From Diaphorobacter sp. HDW4B (GTDB lineage Bacteria; Pseudomonadota; Gammaproteobacteria; Burkholderiales; Burkholderiaceae_C), in contig NZ_CP049905.1 of assembly GCF_011305535.1 (NCBI RefSeq), positions 4,958,001 through 5,022,000 of the forward strand: 64,000 nucleotides of DNA, written 5' to 3'. Shown here in pieces: positions 8,545 through 16,883 of the stretch; positions within the stretch are counted from its first letter, which is position 1; every line of letters begins with the position of its first letter. The notes beneath the pieces were generated by a model, which saw nothing but the letters and a program-made list of their open reading frames with translations, had not been told where the DNA came from and did no database searches. Position numbers and translations under genes: made by a program.

Positions 8545-9756
8545 TTGAATGCAAACACCTCCGAAGCCACGACGGACTTCATGCTCGAACCTCCTGCTCC
8601 CGTGCTTCCCGTCGCGGTCGAATCGGCGAGCGGCAAGGTGCGCCTGAAGCCCGAGGACGTGCAGCAGTTGGATTCGCAAGTTGCGCAGTTCATCGACGAG
8701 ATCACCGATCACGACAGCCAGTCGCCGGAGTTCAAGAACGCGGTGGAGCGCATCCACGGCATGGGCAACAAGGAGGTGGAGGCTGCGGCGGCCGTTTCCA
8801 ACCGCATGCTGGAGCGGCCCGTCAAAACGCTCAAGAACGGCTTGTTCGATCAGGGCAGCCAGATCGGGCAGAGCCTCATCGATCTGCGCAGGCAGGTGGA
8901 AGACCTTGATCCTTCCAGGCAAGGGGATCTGTTTGCGCCGCGCAAATTGCTGGGTTTGCTGCCCTTCGGCAACCGGCTGGCGGACTATTTCGACAAGTAC
9001 CAGTCGAGCCAGAGCCATCTCAACGCGATCATCGACAGCCTCAAGCGGGGCAAGGACGAGTTGCTGCGCGACAACGCCGCCATCGAGCAGGAAAAGAGCA
9101 ACCTGTGGACGTTGATGGAGCGGCTGGAAAAGTACATCTACATCGGCAAAAAGCTGGATGCGGCGCTGGAAGCCAAGGCCGCGCAACTCGATGCCACCGA
9201 TCCGGAAAAGGCCCGCGTGGTGCGCGAGGACATGCTGTTCTACACGCGCCAGAAGGTCACCGATCTGCTCACGCAGATGGCGGTGAACGTGCAGGGCTAT
9301 CTGGCGCTGGACTTGGTGCGCAAGAACAATCTGGAGCTCTCGAAGGGGGTGGACCGCGCCACGACGACCACGGTGTCCGCGCTGCGAACGGCGGTGATCG
9401 TGGCGCAGGCGCTGGCCAACCAGAAACTGGTGCTGGACCAGATCACCGCTTTGAACACCACGACCAGCAATTTGATCGCAGGCACCAGCGAACTGCTGCG
9501 CGAGCAAAGCGGCAAGATTCACGAGCAGGCGGCTGGCAGCACGGTCGAAATCGCCAAGCTGCAGCAAGCCTTCAACAACATCTACCAGACGATGGATGCG
9601 ATGGCGGACTTCAAGGTCAAGGCGCTGGCCTCCATGCAGACCACGGTGGATACGCTGTCGCAGGAGGTGGAAAAGTCGCGCACCTACCTCGAAAGAACAC
9701 GTCGCCAACAAGCGAACGAAGCCTTGCAGAATCAAGCCGGTGAGGTGCAGCTGTGA
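8545..9756 (+). CDS. TelA/YaaN-family toxic-anion-resistance protein
   Basis: A 403-residue protein matching the TelA family (PF05816) over nearly its whole length: N-terminal acidic/proline segment, F-G-N-R-L-A-D-Y-F-D-K-Y, then long helices (D-K-Y-Q-S-S-Q-S-H-L, L-M-E-R-L-E-K-Y-I-Y-I), and the conserved A-L-R-T-A-V-I-V-A-Q-A-L-A-N-Q. Family members are linked genetically to tellurite, colicin and cell-envelope stress tolerance, but the biochemical role is unknown. The start is taken as TTG at 8545 because GAAGGA lies 8 bases upstream; ATG at 8581 is an alternative. Its stop overlaps the next start (GTGA), indicating coupling. Confidence 0.88.
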   Translation: MNANTSEATTDFMLEPPAPVLPVAVESASGKVRLKPEDVQQLDSQVAQFIDEITDHDSQSPEFKNAVERIHGMGNKEVEAAAAVSNRMLERPVKTLKNGLFDQGSQIGQSLIDLRRQVEDLDPSRQGDLFAPRKLLGLLPFGNRLADYFDKYQSSQSHLNAIIDSLKRGKDELLRDNAAIEQEKSNLWTLMERLEKYIYIGKKLDAALEAKAAQLDATDPEKARVVREDMLFYTRQKVTDLLTQMAVNVQGYLALDLVRKNNLELSKGVDRATTTTVSALRTAVIVAQALANQKLVLDQITALNTTTSNLIAGTSELLREQSGKIHEQAAGSTVEIAKLQQAFNNIYQTMDAMADFKVKALASMQTTVDTLSQEVEKSRTYLERTRRQQANEALQNQAGEVQL

Positions 9757-11366
9757 GCATCTGGCGGCGTCTTGCGGCGATTTTTGCGCTGGTGTTTTTC
9801 GGCATTGCTCTGTCTGCGTGCGATGACAGGAAGAACACGAGCCAAACCGCTTCTTCATCGACAACCAACGTGGCTGCGGTCGCGTCAAGCGATGTGTTCA
9901 CCGTGCTGGCGGGGTCCGAGCTCAAGGATGTCGCGCCCGCTCTGGAGATGGCGGCGCAGTCGGCAGGCGTGAAGTTGGTTCTGAGCTATGCAGGCACGCT
10001 GGACATGGTCGAGCGCGTGAATGGCGGAGAGCAGTTCGATGCGGTGCTTCCGCCCAACGGGGCCTATCCCGCCTTGGCGCTGAACACCAAGCCACTTGCG
10101 CGCGACAAACTGTTTTATTCGCGCGTGGCGCTGGGCGTGAAAACGCCGGTGCTGCGCAAGCTGGGTTGGGACAAGAAGGCCCCCACCTGGGCGGAGATCG
10201 CCAAGGCGGCGGCCAGCGGCCAGTTGCGCTACGCGATGACCAACCCGGCCAGCTCCAACACCGGCATGAGCGCGCTGTTTGCCGTGGCCTCGGCCGTGGC
10301 GGGCAAGACAGAGGATCTGGACGTCAAGGAAGTCAACGCCAAAGTGCTCAAGGATTTTCTCTCGGGACAGAAACTCACCGCTGGCAGCTCGGGCTGGCTG
10401 GCAGAGGCGTTCGAGCGCGATCCGTCCACGGTCGACGCGTTGATCAACTACGAGGCCGTCATTCTGCGGCTGAACGAAAAGCTCCCTGCTGCCGACAAGC
10501 TGGAACTGGTCTACCCCAGCGACGGCGTGATTTCGGCGGATTACCCGCTCATGCTGCTCAATGCGGAAAAGCGCGCGCCGTATGACAAGCTGGTCACGCA
10601 GTTCAAGGCTGCGGCGTTTCAGGGGCAACCGCTGCGTCAGGCTTACCTGCGGCCTTCCAATCCCGAGGCGCAGGCCAACACCGCTTTGCCGACCGCGCCC
10701 GTCGTGGAACTGAGTTTTCCCAACCGGCTGGAAGTGATCGATGCCGTGCTCTCGGCCTACCAAAGCGAGCTGCGCCGACCGGCGACCAGCATTTTCGTGC
10801 TCGACGTGAGCGGCTCCATGCAGGGCGCGCGCATGGCGCAGATGCAGGAGGCGCTGAAGATTCTTTCGGGTGCGGAGGCGTCCGCTGCAAGCCAGCGCTA
10901 TGCCGCGTTTCAAGCGCGCGAGCGGGTGATTCTGCTGACCTTCTCGGATTCGGTCAGCTCGCCCACCACAGTGCAGTTTGCGGACAAGCTGCAGCCCAGC
11001 CGCTCGCAGGTGCTGCGCTACGCGGACGATCTTCGCGCGAACGGCGGCACCGCCATCTACGATGCGCTGACGCAGGCCGAGCAACTGGCGCAGCAGGAGA
11101 TGCGCTCCCACCCCGATCGCTTTGTGAGCATCGTGCTGCTGACCGATGGCATCAACAACTCGGGCAGGGACTTTGCCGCGTTCGACAAGGCACAACGCGC
11201 GGCGCGCGCGCAGGGCAGCGCGCCGGTGCGGATTTTCCCCATCATCTTCGGCGAGGCCAAATCGAGCGAAATGGAGTCGCTGGCGCAATTGACCGGCGGG
11301 CGCGCGTTCGATGCGCGCAAGACGGCGCTGCCGCTGGTGTTCAAGGAAATTCGGGGTTATCAGTGA
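9753..11366 (+). CDS. lipoprotein fusing a solute-binding-like domain to a von Willebrand A domain
   Basis: A 537-residue protein. Residues 1-23 are a lipoprotein signal ending L-S-A-C (Cys23). About 45-320 reads as a type 2 periplasmic binding fold (V-L-A-G-S-E-L-K-D-V-A-P, N-P-A-S-S-N-T-G-M-S-A-L-F near 180, as in molybdate/phosphate-type receptors). About 340-537 is a VWA domain with an intact metal site: D351-x-S353-x-S355, Thr in G-G-T-A-I-Y, and Asp in L-L-T-D-G. VWA domains usually mediate metal-dependent protein contacts. GTG at 9753 overlaps the telA stop by four bases. The protein is likely anchored in an envelope membrane facing the periplasm, partnering the other operon products. 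Confidence 0.85.
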   Translation: MSIWRRLAAIFALVFFGIALSACDDRKNTSQTASSSTTNVAAVASSDVFTVLAGSELKDVAPALEMAAQSAGVKLVLSYAGTLDMVERVNGGEQFDAVLPPNGAYPALALNTKPLARDKLFYSRVALGVKTPVLRKLGWDKKAPTWAEIAKAAASGQLRYAMTNPASSNTGMSALFAVASAVAGKTEDLDVKEVNAKVLKDFLSGQKLTAGSSGWLAEAFERDPSTVDALINYEAVILRLNEKLPAADKLELVYPSDGVISADYPLMLLNAEKRAPYDKLVTQFKAAAFQGQPLRQAYLRPSNPEAQANTALPTAPVVELSFPNRLEVIDAVLSAYQSELRRPATSIFVLDVSGSMQGARMAQMQEALKILSGAEASAASQRYAAFQARERVILLTFSDSVSSPTTVQFADKLQPSRSQVLRYADDLRANGGTAIYDALTQAEQLAQQEMRSHPDRFVSIVLLTDGINNSGRDFAAFDKAQRAARAQGSAPVRIFPIIFGEAKSSEMESLAQLTGGRAFDARKTALPLVFKEIRGYQ

Positions 11367-11394
11367 CCGGCGGCCCATCTGATCGGTGCGTGCG

Positions 11395-12030
11395 ATGAGC
11401 CTGCTGCGTCGCCTGCAACTTTTCTTCTACGGCAATGGCAACCTGATCGGGCTGGCGCTGGCCTTGCTGGGGCCGGTGCTGCTGTTTGCCCGAGTCATCG
11501 GCGTGGGCTGGGGCTGGATCACGGCGGGGCTTTACTGCGCCGGCCTTTTGCTGGGATGGGCGCTGACTTCGAAGCGCCCACCGTTCGAGTCGGCCATGCA
11601 GCAGCATTGGAGTGCAGAAGACATCGGCGAGCGGATCAATGCGCTGGTGCAGCAGGCGCGCCCGCTGCTGTCACCGGACATGCAGCAGCATCTCGATGGC
11701 GTGCGCAATGCCGTGCATGAAGTGCTACCAGCGCTCGCAAACCCGGGCCCTGGCTTCAACGAAAGCCTGTTCACGGTGCGTGAGACGGTGCTCAACTATC
11801 TGCCGACCACCTTGTCGCACTACGCCGCGCTGCCGCCGCTGTTTCGCGTCTCGCAGCCGGTGCAGGACGGCAAGACGCCCAAACAGCTGCTGACCGAGCA
11901 ACTGGCACTGCTGGACTCACAGATGCAGCAGGTGGTGCGCAATATCGCGGCGAGCGACGCCCAAGCCTTGCTGGCCAACGGTCATTTCCTGAAGCAGAAG
12001 TTCGATCGGCCGGATTTTCTGAAGGCTTGA
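11395..12030 (+). CDS. XpaC-like membrane protein, last gene of the TelA operon
   Basis: A 211-residue protein. About residues 12-58 contain two membrane helices (N-L-I-G-L-A-L-A-L-L-G-P-V-L-L-F-A and I-T-A-G-L-Y-C-A-G-L-L-L). The rest is a cytoplasmic alpha-helical domain with Y-L-P-T-T-L followed by Y-A-A-L, and a terminal L-L-A-N-G-H-F-L-K-Q-K-F. That Y-L-P-T-T pattern and layout resemble Bacillus XpaC, whose gene is paired with the TelA relative yaaN. The relation is by memory of the family, not by search. ATG at 11395 is preferred to GTG at 11386. The gene is 28 bases after the VWA gene, and it converges on the SPFH gene at 12049. Confidence 0.6.
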   Translation: MSLLRRLQLFFYGNGNLIGLALALLGPVLLFARVIGVGWGWITAGLYCAGLLLGWALTSKRPPFESAMQQHWSAEDIGERINALVQQARPLLSPDMQQHLDGVRNAVHEVLPALANPGPGFNESLFTVRETVLNYLPTTLSHYAALPPLFRVSQPVQDGKTPKQLLTEQLALLDSQMQQVVRNIAASDAQALLANGHFLKQKFDRPDFLKA

Positions 12031-12048
12031 ACCGGCCGAAGGTGCCGC

Positions 12049-12966
12049 TCAGTTCGTGCGCTGGCCCACCTGAATCATCTTCATGGCCGAGGTGATCAGC
12101 GCGGACACTTCGGTCATGTTGCTGGGCACGACCAAGGTGGTGGTGGCGTCGGAGGCCACCTTGCCGTAGGCATCTACGGCGCGTTCGGCGACCTTGAGCT
12201 GCACGGCCTGTTCGCCGCCGGGGTGCTGAATCGCAAGCGCCACGCGTTCGATGGCCTGGGCGGTGGCGTCGGCCACGGCGGTGATGGCGGCGGCTTCGCC
12301 CTGCGCCTTGTTGATGGCGGCCTGCTTTTCACCTTCGGAGCGGGCGATGAAGGCTTCGCGTTCGCCGGTGGCGATGTTGATCTGTTCCTGACGGCGACCT
12401 TCGGAGGCGGCGATCAGCGCGCGCTTTTCGCGCTCGGCGGTGATCTGGGCCTGCATGGAGCGCAGGATTTCTGCGGGCGGTGTCAGGTCCTTGATTTCGT
12501 AGCGCAGCACCTTCACGCCCCAGTTGAGCGCGGCTTCGTCGATGGCCGAGACGACCTGCGCATTGATCATGTCGCGCTCTTCGAAGGTCTTGTCGAGTTC
12601 CAGCTTGCCGATCACGCTGCGCAGCGAGGTCTGGGCGAGCTGGGTGACGGCGGTGATGTAGTTGCTGGAGCCGTAGCTTGCGCGCATCGGGTCAGTGACC
12701 TGGAAGTAGAGGATGCCGTCCACCTGCAGTTGTGTGTTGTCGCGCGTGATGCAGACCTGGCTGGGCACGTCGAGCGGGATTTCCTTCAGGCTGTGCTTGT
12801 AGGCGACCTTGTCCACGAAGGGAATGATGAACTTGAGGCCCGGCGCGAGCGTGCCCGCGTATTTGCCCAGACGCTCGATCACCCAGGCGTGCTGCTGGGG
12901 GACGATCTTGACGGACAGAAAAATGTAGATCGCGACGATGACGGCGATGATGATGGCGAGTTCCAT
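12049..12966 (-). CDS. qmcA: SPFH/band 7 membrane protein (stomatin/QmcA type)
   Basis: A 305-residue protein. It has an N-terminal membrane helix (residues about 2-20), then a band 7 domain with V-P-Q-Q-H-A-W-V-I-E-R-L-G-K and R-Y-E-I-K-D-L-T-P-P, and a long charged coiled coil (A-E-R-E-K-R-A-L-I-A-A-S-E-G-R-R, repeated E-G-E-K-Q-A). This is the standard stomatin/QmcA plan; such proteins oligomerise in membrane microdomains and modulate membrane proteases. Start 12966 has GGAGGA upstream. It is transcribed after nfeD (91-base gap), the conserved NfeD-SPFH partnership. Confidence 0.88.
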   Translation of the reverse strand: MELAIIIAVIVAIYIFLSVKIVPQQHAWVIERLGKYAGTLAPGLKFIIPFVDKVAYKHSLKEIPLDVPSQVCITRDNTQLQVDGILYFQVTDPMRASYGSSNYITAVTQLAQTSLRSVIGKLELDKTFEERDMINAQVVSAIDEAALNWGVKVLRYEIKDLTPPAEILRSMQAQITAEREKRALIAASEGRRQEQINIATGEREAFIARSEGEKQAAINKAQGEAAAITAVADATAQAIERVALAIQHPGGEQAVQLKVAERAVDAYGKVASDATTTLVVPSNMTEVSALITSAMKMIQVGQRTN

Positions 12967-13056
12967 GAGCGGTGTCCTCCCGTGGATGGATGAAAACTGG
13001 GGCTAGCGTAGCAGGTCGGCCAGAAATGCCGAAAATGCCGATTCGGGCTGGGTGCT

Positions 13057-13488
13057 TCAGGCCGGATCGACCAGCAGGCGGTTGCCGACCAGCTCTGCCA
13101 CGCGGTGGTTGCCGGTGGCCGGGGTGATGCCGGGGCGGTGGATGGCGGTCCAGTTCGCGCCGCGGTACTTGACCTGGGCGGTGCCGTCGCTTTGCCAGGC
13201 GTCGATGAATACCAACTCGCCGACGTCGAGATTGACGCTGCGGTCGGAACGCGGTGAGGGGTCGCCCGGGCGGCTGCGCTTGAAGAGGTAGCAGCCCAGC
13301 ACGGCGATGGCGCCGACGATGGCGGCGGTCAGGATCTGGGCGGTTTCACCGAAGCCGAGCAGGGCGGCAAGCCCGCCTGCGGCCAAGCCCAGCGCGATCA
13401 TCAACAGATAGAAGGAGCCCAGCAGCAGTTCGGCGGCCACGGTCAGGCCGGTCAGAATCCACCAGATGGTCGTGTTGTCCAGAGACAT
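13057..13488 (-). CDS. NfeD-family membrane protein
   Basis: A 143-residue protein. Residues about 5-75 contain three close hydrophobic helices, and residues about 90-143 form the small OB-fold NfeD domain (G-E-L-V-F-I-D-A-W, A-Q-V-K-Y-R-G-A-N-W). This is the short NfeD form that accompanies SPFH proteins. The start at 13488 is chosen because it gives the usual N-terminus (M-S-L-D-N-T-T-I-W-W) behind an AGGAGTG ribosome site. It forms a two-gene operon with the SPFH gene at 12049-12966, and is divergent from the decarboxylase at 13639. Confidence 0.85.
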   Translation of the reverse strand: MSLDNTTIWWILTGLTVAAELLLGSFYLLMIALGLAAGGLAALLGFGETAQILTAAIVGAIAVLGCYLFKRSRPGDPSPRSDRSVNLDVGELVFIDAWQSDGTAQVKYRGANWTAIHRPGITPATGNHRVAELVGNRLLVDPA

Positions 13489-13638
13489 GGTTGGCACTCC
13501 TTTCCTGTCGGTTAACTGAGACATTTAACCGACCCATTTTGGGCGAAATACCGCCCGGTTTGAAGAATGGTCACGCATATTCCTTACACTGCGCGCCTGT
13601 TTCGTTTTTTTCGCCCCCTTGCTTGCTGGAGTTAGCGC

Positions 13639-16149
13639 ATGAAATTCCGCTTTCCTATTGTCATCATCGACGAGGACTACCGTTCCGAGAATACTTCCGG
13701 TCTGGGAATCCGCGCGCTGGCGCACGCCATTGAAGAAGAGGGCTTTGAAGTCCTGGGCGTGACCAGCTATGGTGACCTCACGCAGTTCGCGCAGCAGCAA
13801 AGCCGCGCCAGTGCGTTCATTCTGTCGATCGACGACGAGGAATTCACCTCCGACATGGGGATCGACCCCATCGTGCTGAGCCTGCGCAGCTTCATCACCG
13901 AAGTGCGTCGCAAGAACACCGAAGTGCCGATCTACGTGCACGGCGAGACCAAGACGGCCCGCCATCTGCCCAACGACATCCTGCGCGAGCTGCACGGCTT
14001 CATCCACATGTTCGAGGACACGCCCGAGTTCGTGGCGCGTCACATCGTGCGCGAGGCCAAGACCTATCTGGAAGGCGTGCAACCGCCATTCTTCAAGGCG
14101 CTGCTCGATTACGCGGAAAACGGCTCGTACTCCTGGCACTGCCCCGGTCACGGCGGTGGTGTGGCGTTCCTGAAGAGCCCGGTCGGCCAGATGTACCACC
14201 AGTTCTATGGTGAAAACATGCTGCGCGCCGATGTCTGCAACGCCGTGGAAGAACTCGGCCAACTGCTGGACCACAACGGCGCGATTGGCGACAGCGAGCG
14301 CAATGCCGCGCGCATCTTCAATGCCGATCACTGCTTCTTCGTGACCAACGGCACGTCCACATCCAACAAGATGGTGTGGCACCACACGGTCGCCCCGGGC
14401 GACGTGGTGGTGGTGGACCGCAACTGCCACAAGTCGATCCTGCACTCGATCATCATGACCGGCGCGATTCCGGTGTTCCTGAAGCCGACGCGCAATCACT
14501 TCGGCATCATCGGCCCGATCCCGCAAAGCGAGTTCGAGCACAGCGCGATTCAGGCCAAGATCAAGGCCAACCCACTTCTCAAGGGTGTCGATCCCAAGAC
14601 CGTGAAGCCGCGCATCCTGACGATCACGCAATCGACCTACGACGGCGTGCTCTACAACACCGAGACCATCAAGAACATGCTCGATGGTTACGTGGACAAC
14701 CTGCACTTCGACGAAGCCTGGTTGCCGCACGCCGCCTTCCACCCGTTCTATGGCAGCTACCACGCCATGGGCAAGAAGCGTGCGCGTCCAAAGCACTCGG
14801 TGGTGTATGCAACGCAGTCCATCCACAAGCTGCTGGCAGGCATCAGTCAGGCCAGCCATGTGCTGGTGCAGGACTCGCAGACCGTGCCTCTGGACCGTCC
14901 GCTGTTCAACGAGTCGTACCTGATGCACACGTCGACTTCGCCGCAGTACAGCATCATCGCCAGCTGCGACGTGGCCGCTGCGATGATGGAGCCACCGGGC
15001 GGCACCGCGTTGGTGGAAGAGTCGCTGCTGGAAGCGCTCGATTTCCGCCGCGCCATGCGCAAGGTGGAAGCCGAGTTCGGCAAGGGCGACTGGTGGTTCA
15101 AGGTCTGGGGTCCGGACAAGCTCGCCGACGAAGGCGTGGGCACGGCGCAGGACTGGATCTTCCGCAACCGCGGCAAGAACGGCAATGACACCAAGTGGCA
15201 CGGCTTCGGTCCGCTGTCGGACGGCTTCAACATGCTGGACCCGATCAAGTCCACCATCGTCACGCCGGGCCTGAATCTGGACGGCAAGTTCGACAAGACC
15301 GGCATTCCCGCGTCCATCGTCACCAAGTACCTCGCCGAGCATGGCGTGGTGGTGGAGAAGACGGGTCTGTACTCGTTCTTCATCATGTTCACCATCGGCA
15401 TCACCAAGGGCCGCTGGAACACGCTGCTGGCTGCGTTGCAGCAGTTCAAGGACGACTACGAGAAGAACCAGCCGATGTGGCGCATCCTTCCCGAGTTCTG
15501 CCAGCAGCACAAGCGTTACGAGCGCATGGGCCTGAAGGACCTGTGCCAGCACGTACACCAGCTCTACGCCAAGTACGACATCGCGCGCCTGACGACCGAG
15601 ATGTACCTGTCGGACCTGACGCCTGCGATGAAGCCAAGCGACGCGTTCGCGCACATCGCCCAGCGCCGCACCGAGCGCGTGCCGATCGACGATCTGGAAG
15701 GCCGCATCACCACCAGCCTGATCACGCCTTACCCACCGGGCATTCCGCTGTTGATTCCGGGCGAAGTCTTCAACAAGAAGATCGTGGACTACCTCAAGTT
15801 CTCGCGCGAGTTCTCGGCGCTGAGCCCGGGCTTTGAAACCGATATCCACGGTCTCGTCGAGATCGAGGATGTGGACGGCAACGTGAGCTACTACGCGGAC
15901 TGCGTGGCCGAGGCTGATGCGCCCAAGCCTGCTGCAAAAAAGCCTTCCGCAAAGGCTTCCACCAAGGCTCCGGCCAAGAAGGCTGCAGCCAAGACCACGG
16001 CTGCGCCCGCCAAGAAGACGGTCGCTGCGAAGAGCGCGACCAAGGCCAACGCAAAGCCAAAGACGAAGTCCAACGTCGAGCCCAATGCCAAAAAGGGCGA
16101 GCGTCTGGTGCAAGTCGGCGACGACGGCCCTTACGGCCGCAACGTGTGA
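13639..16149 (+). CDS. Orn/Lys/Arg decarboxylase with Lys/Ala-rich C-terminal tail
   Basis: An 836-residue PLP enzyme of the bacterial ornithine/lysine/arginine decarboxylase family (fold type I). About 1-130 is the receiver-like wing domain. The PLP core has H-C-P-G-H-G-G-G, the cofactor-binding Asp in H-F-D-E-A-W, and the Schiff-base Lys397 in S-I-H-K-L-L-A-G. The C-terminal domain follows to about 755. It removes the carboxyl group of a basic amino acid to give a polyamine or agmatine; most likely arginine or lysine, not resolvable here. About 760-822 is a low-complexity tail of repeated A-K-K and P-A-K-K blocks like histone H1, which classical members lack. A terminator follows the gene. 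Confidence 0.9.
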   Translation: MKFRFPIVIIDEDYRSENTSGLGIRALAHAIEEEGFEVLGVTSYGDLTQFAQQQSRASAFILSIDDEEFTSDMGIDPIVLSLRSFITEVRRKNTEVPIYVHGETKTARHLPNDILRELHGFIHMFEDTPEFVARHIVREAKTYLEGVQPPFFKALLDYAENGSYSWHCPGHGGGVAFLKSPVGQMYHQFYGENMLRADVCNAVEELGQLLDHNGAIGDSERNAARIFNADHCFFVTNGTSTSNKMVWHHTVAPGDVVVVDRNCHKSILHSIIMTGAIPVFLKPTRNHFGIIGPIPQSEFEHSAIQAKIKANPLLKGVDPKTVKPRILTITQSTYDGVLYNTETIKNMLDGYVDNLHFDEAWLPHAAFHPFYGSYHAMGKKRARPKHSVVYATQSIHKLLAGISQASHVLVQDSQTVPLDRPLFNESYLMHTSTSPQYSIIASCDVAAAMMEPPGGTALVEESLLEALDFRRAMRKVEAEFGKGDWWFKVWGPDKLADEGVGTAQDWIFRNRGKNGNDTKWHGFGPLSDGFNMLDPIKSTIVTPGLNLDGKFDKTGIPASIVTKYLAEHGVVVEKTGLYSFFIMFTIGITKGRWNTLLAALQQFKDDYEKNQPMWRILPEFCQQHKRYERMGLKDLCQHVHQLYAKYDIARLTTEMYLSDLTPAMKPSDAFAHIAQRRTERVPIDDLEGRITTSLITPYPPGIPLLIPGEVFNKKIVDYLKFSREFSALSPGFETDIHGLVEIEDVDGNVSYYADCVAEADAPKPAAKKPSAKASTKAPAKKAAAKTTAAPAKKTVAAKSATKANAKPKTKSNVEPNAKKGERLVQVGDDGPYGRNV

Positions 16150-16188
16150 GCCTGAACGGCTGAGGCCGCAAGCTCAACTCAGCAAAAC

Positions 16189-16226
16189 AAAGCGCCAACC
16201 GGTTCCGCCGTTTGGCGCTTTTTTTA
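16189..16226 (+). terminator. intrinsic terminator after the decarboxylase gene
   Basis: AAAGCGCCAA and TTGGCGCTTT pair around a 13-base loop, followed by a run of T residues. It lies 40 bases after the decarboxylase stop and ahead of the next ribosome site (GGAGG at 16238). Confidence 0.8.
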
Positions 16227-16247
16227 CATGGGCAACGGAGGTGAAGC

Positions 16248-16883
16248 ATGATCGACATAGCAGCAACCAACGCAGACGAATTGCACGTCCTGCAAGCAGC
16301 GCTCGGCCATGTTCGCAAGCTGGCCTTGCTGGGCCCCGAAGGCACATGGACACATCAGGCCGCTCTGGAACTGTGGCCCGGCACTTCAGTGCGATGCCTG
16401 TTCATGCCGGTGGCGGAGATGCTTGCAGCCCTTGAGCAGCGCGCGGTGGATGCCGTGCTGCTGCCTGCGCGCACCACCATCGTGGGTGACACGCCCTACA
16501 TGCCTGTGCTGCAGGAGCTGTTGACGCGGGACGGCATCGAACCACTCGCAAGCTATGCGCGCATGCTCGGCTACTGTCTGCTGGCGAAATCTGCAATGCC
16601 CTTGCAGGACGTGCAACGGGTCCTCGCGCATCCGGTCGCGTTGGCCGAGGCGGCACCGTGGCTCGACCTGCGTTTGCCCAACGCGCTGCGTGTCGAATGC
16701 CAGAGCGCTGGGGAAGCCGCGCAGTTGGTGGCTCAGTCCTTGGATGGCTCGTCGGCAAGCCTCGGCCCCGCGTTGGCGGGTGAACTGCATGGCTTGGTCC
16801 CGCTGGTCACGGGCATCGAGGAAGGCCGCCACAACGTGACCGAATGGTGGGTGGTGGGGCGCACGGCTGCTGACGCTCACTGA
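16248..16883 (+). CDS. prephenate-dehydratase-like domain protein with altered TRF motif
   Basis: A 211-residue protein. The N-terminal L-L-G-P-E-G-T-W-T-H-Q-A-A matches the first conserved block of prephenate dehydratase (L-G-P-x-G-T-F-S-x-x-A), and the C-terminal N-V-T-E-W-W-V-V-G aligns with the catalytic N-T-T-R-F-x-V block. The Thr is kept (T198), but the neighbouring Arg is replaced by Glu199. There is no ACT regulatory domain. True dehydratases convert prephenate to phenylpyruvate; with the Arg lost this protein may bind a ligand without that activity, which is inference. GGAGG precedes the ATG. It converges on the ligE-type gene with a 7-base overlap. Confidence 0.65.
   Translation: MIDIAATNADELHVLQAALGHVRKLALLGPEGTWTHQAALELWPGTSVRCLFMPVAEMLAALEQRAVDAVLLPARTTIVGDTPYMPVLQELLTRDGIEPLASYARMLGYCLLAKSAMPLQDVQRVLAHPVALAEAAPWLDLRLPNALRVECQSAGEAAQLVAQSLDGSSASLGPALAGELHGLVPLVTGIEEGRHNVTEWWVVGRTAADAH

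Noticed and set aside
7285-9888. Long minus-strand open frame opposite the TelA operon
   Set aside because: It is a mirror of GC-rich codon bias, rich in His/Arg/Leu with no domain, and lies opposite clearly recognisable telA.
15910-16110. Repeats in the decarboxylase tail as a separate DNA repeat array
   Set aside because: The repetition is codon-level low complexity (Lys/Ala/Pro) within an open frame, not an array with spacers.
13525-16113. Long minus-strand open frame opposite the decarboxylase
   Set aside because: Antisense shadow; the plus strand encodes a complete PLP enzyme.
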